The translations under genes and the position numbers were made by a program. The notes under the pieces were generated by a model that did not search any database, was not told the DNA's origin, and saw only the letters and a list, made by a program, of their open reading frames with translations. 64,000 bases of DNA from Ichthyophis bannanicus (Eukaryota > Chordata > Amphibia > Gymnophiona > Ichthyophiidae): NCBI GenBank assembly GCA_033557465.1, contig CM066039.1:395021440-395085439 (forward strand), given 5' to 3'. This document shows positions 9,162-18,599 of the stretch, one piece after another (the first letter of the stretch is position 1; every line of letters starts with the position of its first letter).

Positions 9162-10025
9162 TTAACCTTTATCTAAGTTGAGTGGAATGTTTTCTATGGA
9201 ATTATAGTGTTTAGTGAATAGATATGTTTTCAATTTTTTTTTGAATTCTATTATCTCTGTTAGTGATCGTAAGTCCTCTGGTAACGAGTTCCAAGTTATT
9301 GGAGCTATGTGGGAAAAGGCTCTATTATTTGTAATTTTGTGAGATCTTATATATTCTTTTGGAATCTTTAGTTTATTTGATTGTCCTTTTCTATGAGTGG
9401 ACTTAGGTGGTTCTTTGCTTATTAAATTACATAGTGTCTTCGGGGCCATGTCATTTAGGGCTTTGAATGTAGTTATTATTGTTTTGTAGGTTATCCTGCT
9501 TTGTATTGGTAACCAGTGCAGGGAAGCTAGTATTGGTGTAATGTGTTGGAGTGAATTTATCTTTAATATAATTCTAGCTGTTGCATTTTGTGCGAGTTGG
9601 ATTCTTTTGATATTTTGTTTTGAAATGCCTATAAGTGTTAAGTTAGCGAAATCGAAGTGGGGAGTAATGGTGGCCTGTGTTATGTTGATAAAATCTTGCA
9701 TAAATACCAGGGGGCGCAATTGTTTGAGGATTTTAAGTTTGAAGTAGATTTTCTTTAAGGTGTTTCTAATGTGAGTTTCCATAGAGAGGTGTGTATCTAA
9801 AATGACTCCTAGATATCTTATTTCATTTTTTATTTTAATTTCTTGGTTTTGTAGTGTTATGTGGGTTGGGGGAATAAATGATTGGTTTTTTGTTACGATC
9901 AAAACTTCGGTTTTAGCATGGTTTATATGGAGGTTTTGAGTTTTTAGCCAGTGTGTAATTTCATTGTAGCAGTCTGATAGAAGTTGAGTCGGTAGGTTAG
10001 GAATCGTAAAAGGTATGTACATCAT
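9162..10025 (-). pseudogene. L2-like ORF2, C-terminal half (287 codons)
   Basis: Begins immediately after the RT catalytic box: the codons just upstream (about 10025-10050) read YADDI in this frame. Then come HAKTEVLIVTKN, EIRYLGVILDTHLSM, ITPHFDFANLTLIGISK, RIQLAQNATARIIL, HITPILASLHWLPIQSRI, FKALNDMAPKTL and TWNSLPEDLRSL, the standard order for L2/Jockey-type ORF2 C-terminal regions. The natural protein stop is near 9162. Divorced from the RT by the frameshift at about 10025-10080. Confidence 0.83.
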
Positions 10026-10816
10026 AATATCATCCGCATAAAGGTGATATTGTATTCCGAATTTTTTAAAGATGTTGCAGACCGGTTTATATAGATATTG
10101 AAGAGTAGGGCTGAAAGTGCTGAACCCTGTGGTAAACCTATTTCTTGTTTGTATGTGTTGGATGTTTGATTACCTGTTCTTACATTTTGTGTTCTGTTAT
10201 TTAAATATGAGGTGAACCATTTATGTACAGTGGAGTTTATGCCTATCTGTCGTAGGTTGTTGAGCAAAATTGAGTGATGCACGCTATCAAAAGCTGCTGA
10301 TATGTCAATGAAAAGTAAGATGAACGCCTGTTTATGATTGTCAATTCCTTTTAGGAGTGTATCTATTAATACTGTTAGAAGTGTTTCTACTCCATGGCGG
10401 GGCCGGAATCCATATTGTTGATCATCTAGTGGGTAAGATAAGTCTATAAATTCCTGCGTCTGTAGTTGCACTACCTTTTCAATTATTTTGGCCAAGAATG
10501 GTATGCTAGAGATGGGCCTATATGATGTAGGGGATGTTTTATCTAGTTTGCTGTTCTTTAAAATTGGACGTATTTGTGCATGTTTGAGCGGGGATGGAAG
10601 GTATCCTTGGGTAAGTGAAAGATTTACTATTGGGAGAATAAAGGATAGTAGCGTTGGTAGCGTGTTTTTTATCCATGGTACAGGGCATGGATCTAAATAC
10701 GAAGTTGTGGTATTTAGGCCGGAGATGATTGTTTTTAATGACACTTTTGAAATGGGGTAAAATTCTGACCATTTATCTACAGATTGATAAGAGATGTTGA
10801 TATTTTCTAAGGGCAT
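10022..10816 (-). pseudogene. L2-like ORF2, RT N-terminal half (264 codons)
   Basis: RT fingers and palm of the same LINE. Blocks: SYLDPCPVPWIK, SYRPISSIPFLAKIIEKVV, DDQQYGFRPRHGVETLL, LLFIDISAAFDSVHHSILL (first catalytic Asp) and IGLPQGSALSALLFNIYIN, then a frameshift just before YADD. The upstream endonuclease is absent, consistent with 5' truncation on insertion. Confidence 0.85.
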
Positions 10817-10844
10817 GGCGGGTTTCTTTGTTTTGTTTTGATAG

Positions 10845-11483
10845 TGGTTAGCTCAAAGCCATCTTAGGCTGCTCGTGACAAAAACTTTGAGCATTCTTTT
10901 ACTGCCGAGGTCAGGTTCTTAAACCTTTGAAGGGGTTCCCCATCATCTCCTGCCAAGAATCCACCAAGCTCCTTCGACAGTTCCTTCAGGTACATGCCAA
11001 TAAAGAGTTAGTAGGACTGGATCCAGCACATTGGCATCTAGCCCTGAAAGGCCTTCTGGTCGAGCACATCGAGGATTCAGGCCTTCCTGCCAGATGACAC
11101 CGACGAATGAGTTTGGCTTCTAAGGCTGCTTCTGCCCTGACACCTTGGACTCACGCCTGGGACTGAGGGTTCTGGGATGGGATTTCCCCTTCTTCCCGGA
11201 TCCGTCCTCTGAGGCAGTTTTCGAGGGTTTCTTCTTCTTGTGTGGATTTCCACTCAGAGAAACCACAGCTGTGAGACTCTGAAGCAGCTCTGGCTTCGTG
11301 GGGCACCAAGGTATCAGAGGGGCCCTGGAGTATGGTGTCACCGGAGACTCCAGCATGGAGTCGGACTTCTGAAAATTTTTTTACTGCTGCTGATGGCGGC
11401 TTTTTAATGCCTTTGAAGTCATAGTTCTACAGAGTTTGCAGTTGGACTCTTTATGCTCCGGGCCGAGGCACCGGAGGTAGCAG
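10845..11483 (-). pseudogene. DIRS copy A gag, middle part
   Basis: Minus-strand gag-like segment collinear with copy B at 31430-31640 and 32600-32970. About 11120-11356 retains SLSGNPHKKKKPSKTASEDG, the Lys/Ser-rich stretch that copy B has at about 32660-32740. Copy A lacks most of the region corresponding to 31650-32600 of copy B, so there is an internal deletion near 11115. The segment ends at the 8-bp hAT target site. Confidence 0.72.
11476..11483. repeat. left target-site duplication of the hAT element
   Basis: GGTAGCAG, identical to 12143-12150. The uninterrupted DIRS sequence in copy B (about 32955-32970) has a single copy of the equivalent site. Confidence 0.9.
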
Positions 11484-12142
11484 CAGTGGCGTAGCGTGAG
11501 TTGTCAGCACCCGGGGCAAGGCAAGTAATTTGCGCCCCCTAACCCGTGGATTTTAGCCGCTGGGGAGCTTCTTTGCGCGGGGGAGCCGACCGTGATCCTA
11601 CCCCGGGAGGGAGCGATCATCAGCACTGACCTCGCTGAGCCGGAGTCCAGGGAAACGAACAGCACAGCAGCAAGAGCCCGACAAGCATGGTTAAACGCCC
11701 AACAGCAGGGAAGAGTAGGAGATCCGGAACCAGAAACTCGCGATGCCGCCCTGCAGCTCCGCCTTCTCGAGCGCACAGGGCGATCCGACCCCAACCCCAG
11801 CTTTACATTGAGATCGAGGGGCGACGACGCGATAAACAGTCCCCCTCCCACCCCGCCCCGGCAGCTTGTGTGAAATAGCTACCTAGAGGGGGTCAATCGC
11901 ATCGCCTGCGCTTTGTTGCCGAGGGTTTGCCAAGAACAATGCGACTCCCAGGACTGCGGGCTCGAGGGCTATAGCGCAAACCTCTTTGCAGTGCCACCAC
12001 CAGATGGCGTACGCGCCAACATGTATCATAGGGACCTGCCTTTCCCCCTCATCGGCAACAGAGAGCTGCGAGTGCGAGCGCCCCCCACCATGTTGCGCCC
12101 GGTGCGGCCGGCCCCCCCTGCACCCCCCACGCTACGCCTCTG
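11484..12142. mobile_element. hAT-type non-autonomous transposon (659 bp)
   Basis: Terminal inverted repeats CAGTGGCGTAGCGTG (11484) and its complement CACGCTACGCCTCTG (ends 12142), flanked by the perfect 8-bp duplication GGTAGCAG at 11476-11483 and 12143-12150. An 8-bp duplication with CA...TG ends is the hAT hallmark. The interior is GC-rich and CpG-containing; short ORFs inside resemble no transposase, so it needs an autonomous hAT in trans. Excision restores continuous DIRS gag sequence. Confidence 0.93.
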
Positions 12143-12200
12143 GGTAGCAGTCATGTGGGTCGGTGAGCAACATCATTTTGCCACACTGGTCACACTTTTT
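12143..12200 (-). pseudogene. DIRS copy A gag, short piece between hAT and L1/Tx1
   Basis: 58 bp matching copy B at about 32963-33016 (CATGTGG.TC.GTGAG, ACATCATTTTGC, CACACT). In copy B this codes for the Cys-rich segment KKCDQCSKMMSL, so a CxxC pair spans the junction that L1/Tx1 interrupts. Confidence 0.78.
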
Positions 12201-12755
12201 TTTTTTTTTAAACTTTTATTTTCATTTTGCAACAAACAAAAGAAACAACACACCAAAAGAGACAAAACAAGTATACAATAAGGAAAAGTAAACCCGTTAC
12301 CCCCCCCCCCGGTGCTTCTTCTCTACCCGTTTGTATCAGCATGTGAGCGCTTCCAATTAACAGTGATTATACATCAAACGATCAAAAAAGTATCCACAAT
12401 ACAGCATGATCATGAGACAGAGATATATACAAAGTTAGACAGTCAGATGAGAGCTTTTAGCAAAATGTACATATTCATTGAGCATCTTCCATTCAGACCA
12501 ATGAGAAGGAGTCTGAACGGAGGAAGCGAACAGACGAGGTATTTGTTCATATTTACTGTAGAGACAGGCATGATTCCACCATTCATTGAGACTCAGATGG
12601 GAACTAATTACCCAGTATTACTTAATTAGGGAAATAGCAATGCCAAGCATAAAGTTCGAAAGGAGATAAGCCATTTTTGGGAGAGAGGGGATCCCCGCAA
12701 CTGGGCGAAGTCCCACTATTCTCCAAGAAAGGGACTCCTGAGAGTGCGATATAGA

Positions 12756-13028
12756 CTAAATACGACCCCAGACCCGACGCCAGTAATACTGTAGTGCGGG
12801 ATATTCATGCATAACATGAAGCAATAAACCAATGGCCGCAGGACGTGTCCAGCAACCATTACCCTGAGTAGTGTTCCATTTGTCTAATCTGTAAGGAGAG
12901 TAAAAACATCGGTGGGCTAGAAAGAAGAGGGTCTGAGTGAGTGAGGCGGGTCGGGAACCCGTGTCCCTCTGCTCCAGATAAGGCTCCATTGCTCCGAGGT
13001 CAAAGTCACATGCAATTCTCTCTCCCAT
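12756..13028 (-). pseudogene. L1/Tx1 ORF2 C-terminal remnant
   Basis: 90-codon minus-strand frame with FFLAHRCFYSPYRLDKW and GCWTRPAAIGLLLHVMHEYP, the tail block found after RT in L1/Tx1 ORF2 proteins (H-RxYxTPxRL followed by CWRC-like). The second Cys of the usual CxxC is lost. Upstream RT sequence is missing. Confidence 0.6.
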
Positions 13029-13325
13029 ACTTTCTGCGCTATAGAGGTATCTCTAATGATAGCATTACATAAGGTTTAGTAAAATTGGATGCTACACCCG
13101 GTGAACTACCGAGAGATCGGAAGTCTCCAATCAACCCTATGCAGAGAGTGCCGATGGCGGGAGTACTCTAGTGCTCCGAATGCAATGCTGAAGTTGCACT
13201 GACCAGAGTCGGGAGTCGAAAGGTTGCATAAGAGTATTAAAGGCACCTAAAGTGTCGAAAAGCATTGGTGGATAGTGGGAGTCTAATGGGAGAGTCATAC
13301 CAGGGAGTAAGGTAAGAGAAATCGG

Positions 13326-13693
13326 TTAGCAAAGGCCCGCTACTATATCTAGCCACACAGGTCTGCTCGGTACTGGATCTTCCAACCAACGAGCACCTTG
13401 TTTGAGAAGATAAGATTGAGGGAACACTTGAGTAAAATCGCCACCAAGTATTAATGGAGCATTGGCGGAGGCCGAGGCCAACTGCGCAGAACTTGCATAG
13501 TAAGCAGGGTTATCCACATTAGGGGCATAGTGCAAATACACGTGAATTCACTATCTCCAACCTCAAGGTGTACACGGGCCCATCTACCCTCCATGGCAGC
13601 GCTAATATCAGGTACAGTAGCGTGCAAAGACTTCTTGACCAGAATGGCTATCCCGTACCATTTGGAAACGGTGGGAGAATAGGCAGCGACCAT
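13326..13693 (-). pseudogene. L1/Tx1 ORF2 endonuclease remnant
   Basis: Two overlapping minus-strand frames encode pieces of an AP-type endonuclease: YGIAILVKKSLHATVPDI with GRWARVHLE (13451-13693), then YLHYAPNVDNPAYY and APLILGGDFTQV (13326-13541), where GGDFN would be expected. One frameshift lies between them near 13540. The sequence jumps from here to ORF2's far end near 13030, showing an internal deletion of the RT. Confidence 0.65.
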
Positions 13694-14282
13694 GTAAGGC
13701 CTAGCATTGAGTTTCAGTGTTTCAGCAGAGTGTAATGCGTTTCCTGAAGAAACACCAAATCAACATGCTCGTGGCTAAGATAGCTAAGGATTTTCTTTCC
13801 TTTGAGTAGACCAGTAATGCCTTTGACGATGAATAATAAGATTTTACATAAGGCCATTCAGAAAAGTTAAAATTCTGAGCATGATAGCACACATAATTTC
13901 ACTGTGTCCCTCAAACTGACTGTATCTGGCTGTACACATGACATAGGAAAATAAGCTAATATAATACAATGAAGCGCCCCACATTAACAAAGAAAACCGC
14001 AGTACGGTAGAGGAGAAGCAAAACCCCAAAATTACTGGCGACCATGTGTCTGCGGGGAGAAACCCCAGAGAAGGCCGAAATTGAAAAAACACATAACCTG
14101 TAGGACTGTGTGTGCTCCGAATCCGACCGAGGCACACATCATGAAGGGATAGGAGATCAAAGACAAAAGTCATACAGAGAAAGAAAGAAAGTCCAGGCTA
14201 TTTCTGTGCTGGGCTATGACCGCCGCATCGGGCCCTTCAGAATGGCGGACAGAGCCAGCATATAAGAGTCCAAGATTTGGGA

Positions 14283-15131
14283 TTAGCGCATCTGCTCTGC
14301 TTCTTTGGAGTCCAAAAATGTTGATAGTAGATCAGGATCCTCGAACGTCCTGGTCTGGTTGTGGAGAGTCACTCGGAGCTTCGCTGGATACAACAGGCCA
14401 AAGCGAGCCTGTAGCTGTTGAAGTCGAGGGCGAAGAGCAAGGAGTTTCTTCCGACGGTCAACGGTAGGTTTTGCCAAATCAGGAAAGAAGGAGACCTTAC
14501 GACCTTCAAATTCCAAATGATGATTCGCTCGGGCAGCATGTAAAATTTGTTCCACTTGTTGATATCGTAGCAAGCTAAAGATAATAGGCCGGGGGGTCGT
14601 GCGGTTGAGCGCCATGCGGGCAGGAACACGGTGTGCTCGATCGATTTCCAGTTCTCTGTGAAAAGTGATCTTCAGCAAGGAGGGAAGAGTTTTGAGCAAG
14701 AATTCTCTTATATCTCCTGCTTCCACCCCCTCCGGCATTCCGAGGAGCCTCACATTGTTGCGACGGGCTCGATTATTGCTATCTTCCAACTCCTTTTGAA
14801 GATTCTGTATCTGGCGCTCAGCCTTGTCCAGTTTGCCCAAGCGCACCTCGTGCGAGTCGAGGACCCCCGCCATATTGTCCTGCCGTAATGAAAGACCTTC
14901 AAGTCGGCCCTGGAGCACTCCAAAGTCTTCTCGCATGGCTCGAAGCGCTTCTCCATTGGACTGCACCAATTCCTTCACGCCGCGTATTTCCTCCAAAATC
15001 TCCAGGTGCATTGCGGGGTTTTCACGAAATGGAACCATCTTCTGTGGGGAGGACACCTCTGTTTTGGAGCGTTTTCCGTGAGAAGAAGAAGGAGACCCGA
15101 AGTCCAAGCGCGCTGGTTTATGGGCCGCCAT
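14283..15131 (-). CDS. L1/Tx1 ORF1 protein (282 codons, intact frame)
   Basis: Complete-looking ORF1p of the L1/Tx1 type, an RNA-binding chaperone that forms trimers and coats LINE RNA. Residues about 1-40 are basic and disordered; residues about 45-125 form a heptad-rich coiled coil; residues about 122-215 are the RRM-like domain opening with RRNNVRLLGMPEGVEAGD and including IDRAHRVPARM; residues about 215-275 form the C-terminal domain. Start chosen at the first Met after the 5' region. The frame is open throughout, but its ORF2 partner is destroyed, so it could act only in trans. Confidence 0.83.
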   Translation of the reverse strand: MAAHKPARLDFGSPSSSHGKRSKTEVSSPQKMVPFRENPAMHLEILEEIRGVKELVQSNGEALRAMREDFGVLQGRLEGLSLRQDNMAGVLDSHEVRLGKLDKAERQIQNLQKELEDSNNRARRNNVRLLGMPEGVEAGDIREFLLKTLPSLLKITFHRELEIDRAHRVPARMALNRTTPRPIIFSLLRYQQVEQILHAARANHHLEFEGRKVSFFPDLAKPTVDRRKKLLALRPRLQQLQARFGLLYPAKLRVTLHNQTRTFEDPDLLSTFLDSKEAEQMR

Positions 15132-15281
15132 CCCCCCCGAGGTGCCCCGGTCAGCTCGGAGCGAAATAGTAAATTTATATAGGTATTAAGTCAGGATTCT
15201 GAGTAGGCCTCTCAGGAGCTTCAACGCAAAGCGTCCTACCCGCTGGACATCAGGCTCCGCCCCCTCCTGGTCACACTTTTT

Positions 15282-15712
15282 GAAGCCACTGGAGGCCATC
15301 AGAAAAAAGGAGGTCCCCACCGTCTGGCAGGGGTCTGAGGCCTTCAGCTGAAAAAAGGGCGTGAATGCTGGTGAAGTAATACCTCAAGGAAAAATGAAAA
15401 AACGAATAGACGAACCCGAAGAACGATGCAGAGGTGAGCTGGCTCGGGGGTGAAAGGGAACCGGTAAGCAAACCGGAAAAAACGTAACAATGAAAATCAG
15501 ACTTTTTCTGGGGAAAACTGGACAAAGTCCAATGGGCTCCAAAGAAAAAAGGAGACTGAGGCAAGATGACACCCTTGGGCGGTAAGTGGACCATGCATGC
15601 ATGATGCATCTCCCAAAGGCTTTCTTTGAAAGCTGGGGAGGTTCTGCCGCACCCGCTCCATCGGTGCCGTCATCACTCATATGTGAGGACTGACTTCCTG
15701 CTTGTTCCCTGA
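15282..15712 (-). mobile_element. DIRS copy A, 5' terminus and gag start
   Basis: Collinear with copy B at 33000-33428: both contain GGCAAGATGACACCCTTGGG, the GATGCATCTCCC word, ACTCATATGTGAGGACTGAC and CTGCTTGTTCC. The outer end (about 15665-15712) is the DIRS terminal repeat. Beyond it the sequence switches to an L1/Tx1 ORF1 with no duplicated target, as expected for tyrosine-recombinase integration. Confidence 0.8.
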
Positions 15713-16480
15713 GAAATTTCAGCTCCAGCAGGGGCCTTCTGACTAGATGGAAGATAGTAAGCTTTGTCCAACGGAGGGCATGATTCTTTTGGAACCCCCA
15801 AGACCTCATGACCATATTTTTTAAACATATCTTTAGCAGTAACGTTAGGAGCCTTCAGAAAATTAATGAATCAGATGATTGAAGTTATCTAAATTTTCTA
15901 TACATGACTTCAAAACATTAGAGTCTTTCATGAAGGCTTCAGAATGCGTTTCCAACATTTCTAAGGCAGATGTTAAGTCAGTTGTTCCCTTTGTAACGTT
16001 ACTATAGAGTCACTGTTCCTTGCACAGGCCTCAGTATTCTGTTTAACAATTCTGTAAAACTTGAATTTGGGATGTTATGGTTTCCCCCAGGAGTTTAATA
16101 ACCAGCCAAATAGAGTCTATTTGGATCCGGTCATTGAAGTTAAACGGTAAAAGTTGCATGCTCCACAAAGTCTTGGAGTCCAAGGACTCCGTGGTCTCCT
16201 CTGGGCAGGAACCGGTGCCACCAGCCATCACCGACATACTCCCTTAGGAATAGCACCAAGACATTGATCCGGCGGAATTCCTTCGCCCTCCCCTCTTTCC
16301 ATGACAGACGATCCCAGCAAGGACCACAGAACTCCAACTCCGGGTGCTCCCTTAACCTCCATCCAGTTCGTAGAGACACTTGGGCACACCAATTTAGAGA
16401 GCTTCCATGTCTCTGGGGGTATGAGCTCATGGCCCGAAGGGGACTGCAAGGTACACTGTAACAGTCCCTATGCTTCAATA
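15713..16480 (-). pseudogene. L1/Tx1-type ORF1 remnant at the DIRS insertion site
   Basis: Minus-strand scraps in several frames read like an L1/Tx1 ORF1: TTESLDSKTLWSMQLLPFN, IWLVIKLLGETITSQIQVLQ (coiled-coil part), then toward low coordinates WGFQKNHALRWTKLTIFHLV close to the DIRS junction. Heavily frameshifted. It is the host sequence into which DIRS copy A integrated; the matching other side is not visible left of 3366. Confidence 0.5.
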
Positions 16481-17230
16481 CAAACTGATTAATAGAACTT
16501 TTAAGAGTTACGTAGAACAGAATTACTAAGTGGTACACTGAATGGTGCATATATACATGGTAGATGCATTACTCAAGGGAAGCGGATAAGGCATGATCAG
16601 TCCTGGGATTATCTGTATAGCAGTAGTTTTCAGTAACGTTACACAGATAGCTATGCAGATAGCCATTTAGGGCCACTTTTTTCGGTCCTAATCTCTTGCA
16701 TTATGGCGCTGTAATTCCTACCATATGAATAACTAGGGACTCTTCCCCCACTTCAACCTCTGGATTGCCCAAGCACCAGCTGGATAGTCAGGGAAGATAG
16801 TCAGTGGCATTTTCAGAATAGTGACTCTCACTGGGAACAGGGTAAGGGCCTCTGAAAACTGGCCCCACAAACCTTTGCTCATCTAGCTCTTGAGTTGGCA
16901 AAAGGATATTATCTTGCTGTTAAAGGTGAAAGAGCTGTTCCTATAAAGTAGCGATCACTTGTGTTCGATTCCCTCTCTCCCAATCACTCCAGATGCATTT
17001 TTCAATTTATAGACATTCATACCAATTAAAAGGATGGAAGGAAATTTTTCAACAAGAGTCTATCAAAGATTTACGTGCACAACCCTGACTTTAGCAACAG
17101 ATTGACTACAGATGTTTTACAGATCATCGGCAAGCTAACAAAAAAATACACCACATAAAAAAAAGAGTCTTCAAATCAGATTAATTATTCCCTACCCCTA
17201 AGCAGTTTTAACAACTGAACAGCATTACGA
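16481..17230. other. no feature recognised
   Basis: About 750 bp of ordinary A/T-leaning sequence without a long frame, tandem structure or recognisable element. It may be the 5' region of the L1/Tx1 remnant on its left. Confidence 0.5.
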
Positions 17231-17612
17231 TGGCTATAGAAGTTCAGTAGCAAGCCAGAAGAATATCCAATCTTTTGCATCAAGTGTCTCAGGTTAATTA
17301 TTTACCAGTTGATGAGAGGCTGTATGTGTGCACTCAGTGCAAAGAGCCCCTGGTTCTCAAAAAAACAAGACTGATTTCTTGAGGTTAGAGTGGCAAACTT
17401 GGAGGAACTGAATCAGAATTACATGGAAGAGACCTTCAAGGATATAAGAGAGTTCCCACCTCTGGTCTAGCACCCCCTTGCTGCCCTGCATGTGCAAGAC
17501 CACCTGCAATGACAGTCTCACCTTGGTGCAGCAGGAAGTGATTCTGTAACTAGAATCTACCCTCCAGGTGACTGATAACCTCAGTTTTGGAGGCCAAAAC
17601 TCAGTAAGGACA
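17231..17612 (+). pseudogene. CR1 ORF1 fragment (zinc and linker part)
   Basis: Matches 52232-52600 of the nearly full-length CR1 in order: the TTTTGCAT(C/T)(A/G)AGTGTC zinc segment, CAGTTGATGAGAGG, TGTGCACT.AGTGCAA.GAGC, AGAGTGGCAAACTTGGA and the GTGATTCTGTAAC word. In CR1 this codes for a CxxC...CxxC zinc module followed by a coiled linker ahead of the esterase domain. Stops and indels break it. Confidence 0.72.
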
Positions 17613-17620
17613 TAAAATGG

Positions 17621-18178
17621 CTAGAGTTGGCACAGATGAAAGCAAAAAAAAAAGGGCAGCGTTTGCACAAGACATACTAGGTAGTAGTCAGATCCATAAT
17701 CGGGCCCCCTCATTGCACGGGCATCATTGAGTGACGATTGGAATCGGGAGCTGATCAGGATGTAGTCCAGGATGGCCGAATCTTTGCCAGATGGGTTGCG
17801 CCATGTAAGCTGGTGTACCAGGTTGTTTGACGAAGCGAAGGACAGTAGGCGCAGTCCTTTTTCATTGATCTCACCATGACCAAAACTGCCCAGTGTGTCT
17901 TCCCATCCGGTCTTGTCCACACCAATGTGAGCAATGAAATCTCCCACCAGGATGATCAACTCTGTCTGCGGGATTGAATCCAGCAAGTGTTGGAGCTGCT
18001 TGTAGAAGTTGTCCTTGGCTGTATGGGCCAGTATCAGTTGGAGCATAGATGGACAGAATATGGGTCTTGACTGCCATCGATGGTAAGAACTGCCAGATGA
18101 TCTGATATTGGTTGGAAGGCAATTACACTTCTGGCTGCCCATCTGCCAGAAACCACATGGAAATTCGAACAAACTCAT
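17621..18178 (-). pseudogene. LINE endonuclease, C-terminal part (185 codons)
   Basis: Minus-strand frame with ELIILVGDFIAHIGVDKTGW, GHGEINEKGLRLLSFASSNN, NPSGKDSAILDYILIS and a final GPDYGSDYYLV, the order of GDFN, NEKG.RLL, IDYIL and SDH-type blocks in AP-like endonucleases of RTE-related LINEs (often annotated as craniofacial-development-protein-2-like). The catalytic GDFN is GDFI and SDH is SDY, so it is inactive. The matching N-terminal part lies in opposite orientation at 18270-18560. Confidence 0.7.
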
Positions 18179-18269
18179 TCGCTTATATTACCGCATCCGG
18201 GGCAACCGATGCGCCAGCATTGGGAACACAGGATGCTGGTGAGAAGTGGACTACTGGTCAAAGAATCAA

Positions 18270-18560
18270 ATTTATGACCCCCGAAATTGGAAATTTGCAT
18301 CGCTGCGTGGAATGTGTGAACTGGACACCATGTCAGACAAAAGGAATTCATTGCCATGGAATTGTTGAAATGCAAAAACTCGATCGCTGCAGTATCCAAA
18401 CTATGTCTCACCGGATTTGGAACACTGACCATCCAACCGCCAATGATTAATGAAACAATGATGCTATTCTACTCTGGTGCCGAAAACCGAGAAGCTGGCG
18501 TCAGCGTTATGATGGACAGATGGGCTGCCAGAACTGCAGATAGAGATTTTAAACTTCGAA
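18270..18560 (+). pseudogene. LINE endonuclease, N-terminal part, inverted
   Basis: Plus-strand reading recovers the start of the same type of endonuclease: an AAWNV block near 18303, then IAAVSKLCLTGFGTLTI where AxSETRL would be expected, MMLFYSGAENREAGVSVMMD and AAR. It faces the C-terminal part at 17621-18178, giving a head-to-head split typical of a LINE that inverted during insertion (twin priming). Confidence 0.55.
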
Positions 18561-18599
18561 AAATGTCCAGACATATTAGCCTTCCTTCTAGCTTCAGAT

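Larger units (their letters stand above)
8778..10844 (-). mobile_element. L2-like LINE inserted in DIRS copy A
   Basis: Minus-strand L2-type LINE; its 3' tail lies at 8778-8850 as the complement of a (TAAA)n-like tail preceded by the stem-loop ACCGCAACTGATCGCTGG...GCGGTATATAAA. ORF2 covers about 9162-10816. The 5' end near 10844 falls inside ORF2, so it is 5'-truncated. DIRS gag continues at 10845. No clean target duplication is visible. One frameshift separates the two ORF2 halves exactly at the YADD box. Confidence 0.85.
12201..15266 (-). mobile_element. L1/Tx1-type LINE, internally deleted (3.07 kb), inserted in DIRS copy A
   Basis: Minus-strand L1/Tx1 element bounded by a perfect 15-bp duplication, CTGGTCACACTTTTT at 12186-12200 and 15267-15281, with a poly(T) (antisense poly(A) tail) at 12196-12209. 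ORF1 is intact over 282 codons; ORF2 keeps only endonuclease scraps (about 13326-13700) joined to the extreme C-terminus (12756-13028), so RT is deleted. The 5' end reaches beyond ORF1, so the element was not 5'-truncated by the usual mechanism. Confidence 0.9.
3366..15712 (-). mobile_element. DIRS-type retrotransposon copy A, split by five insertions
   Basis: Six collinear minus-strand pieces read, from 5' to 3': 15712-15282 (terminus and start of gag), 12200-12143, 11483-10845 (gag), 8777-8025 (gag end and RT start), 5454-4304 (RT and RNase H) and 3516-3366 (leading edge of the recombinase region). Their order matches copy B (25945-33428). DIRS elements encode a gag-like protein, a reverse transcriptase/RNase H and a tyrosine recombinase in place of a DDE integrase. 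The recombinase end is missing. No piece retains a full-length frame, so the copy is dead. It inserted into an older L1/Tx1 ORF1 that continues at 15713. Confidence 0.85.

Noticed and set aside
11592..11873. ORFs of 93 and 63 codons in the hAT element
   Set aside because: Overlapping GC-rich frames with no transposase motif; the element is non-autonomous.
17621..18178. Craniofacial-development-protein-2-like host gene
   Set aside because: This name is often attached to LINE endonucleases; the GDFx, NEKG and IDYIL-type blocks and the split inverted structure indicate a LINE.
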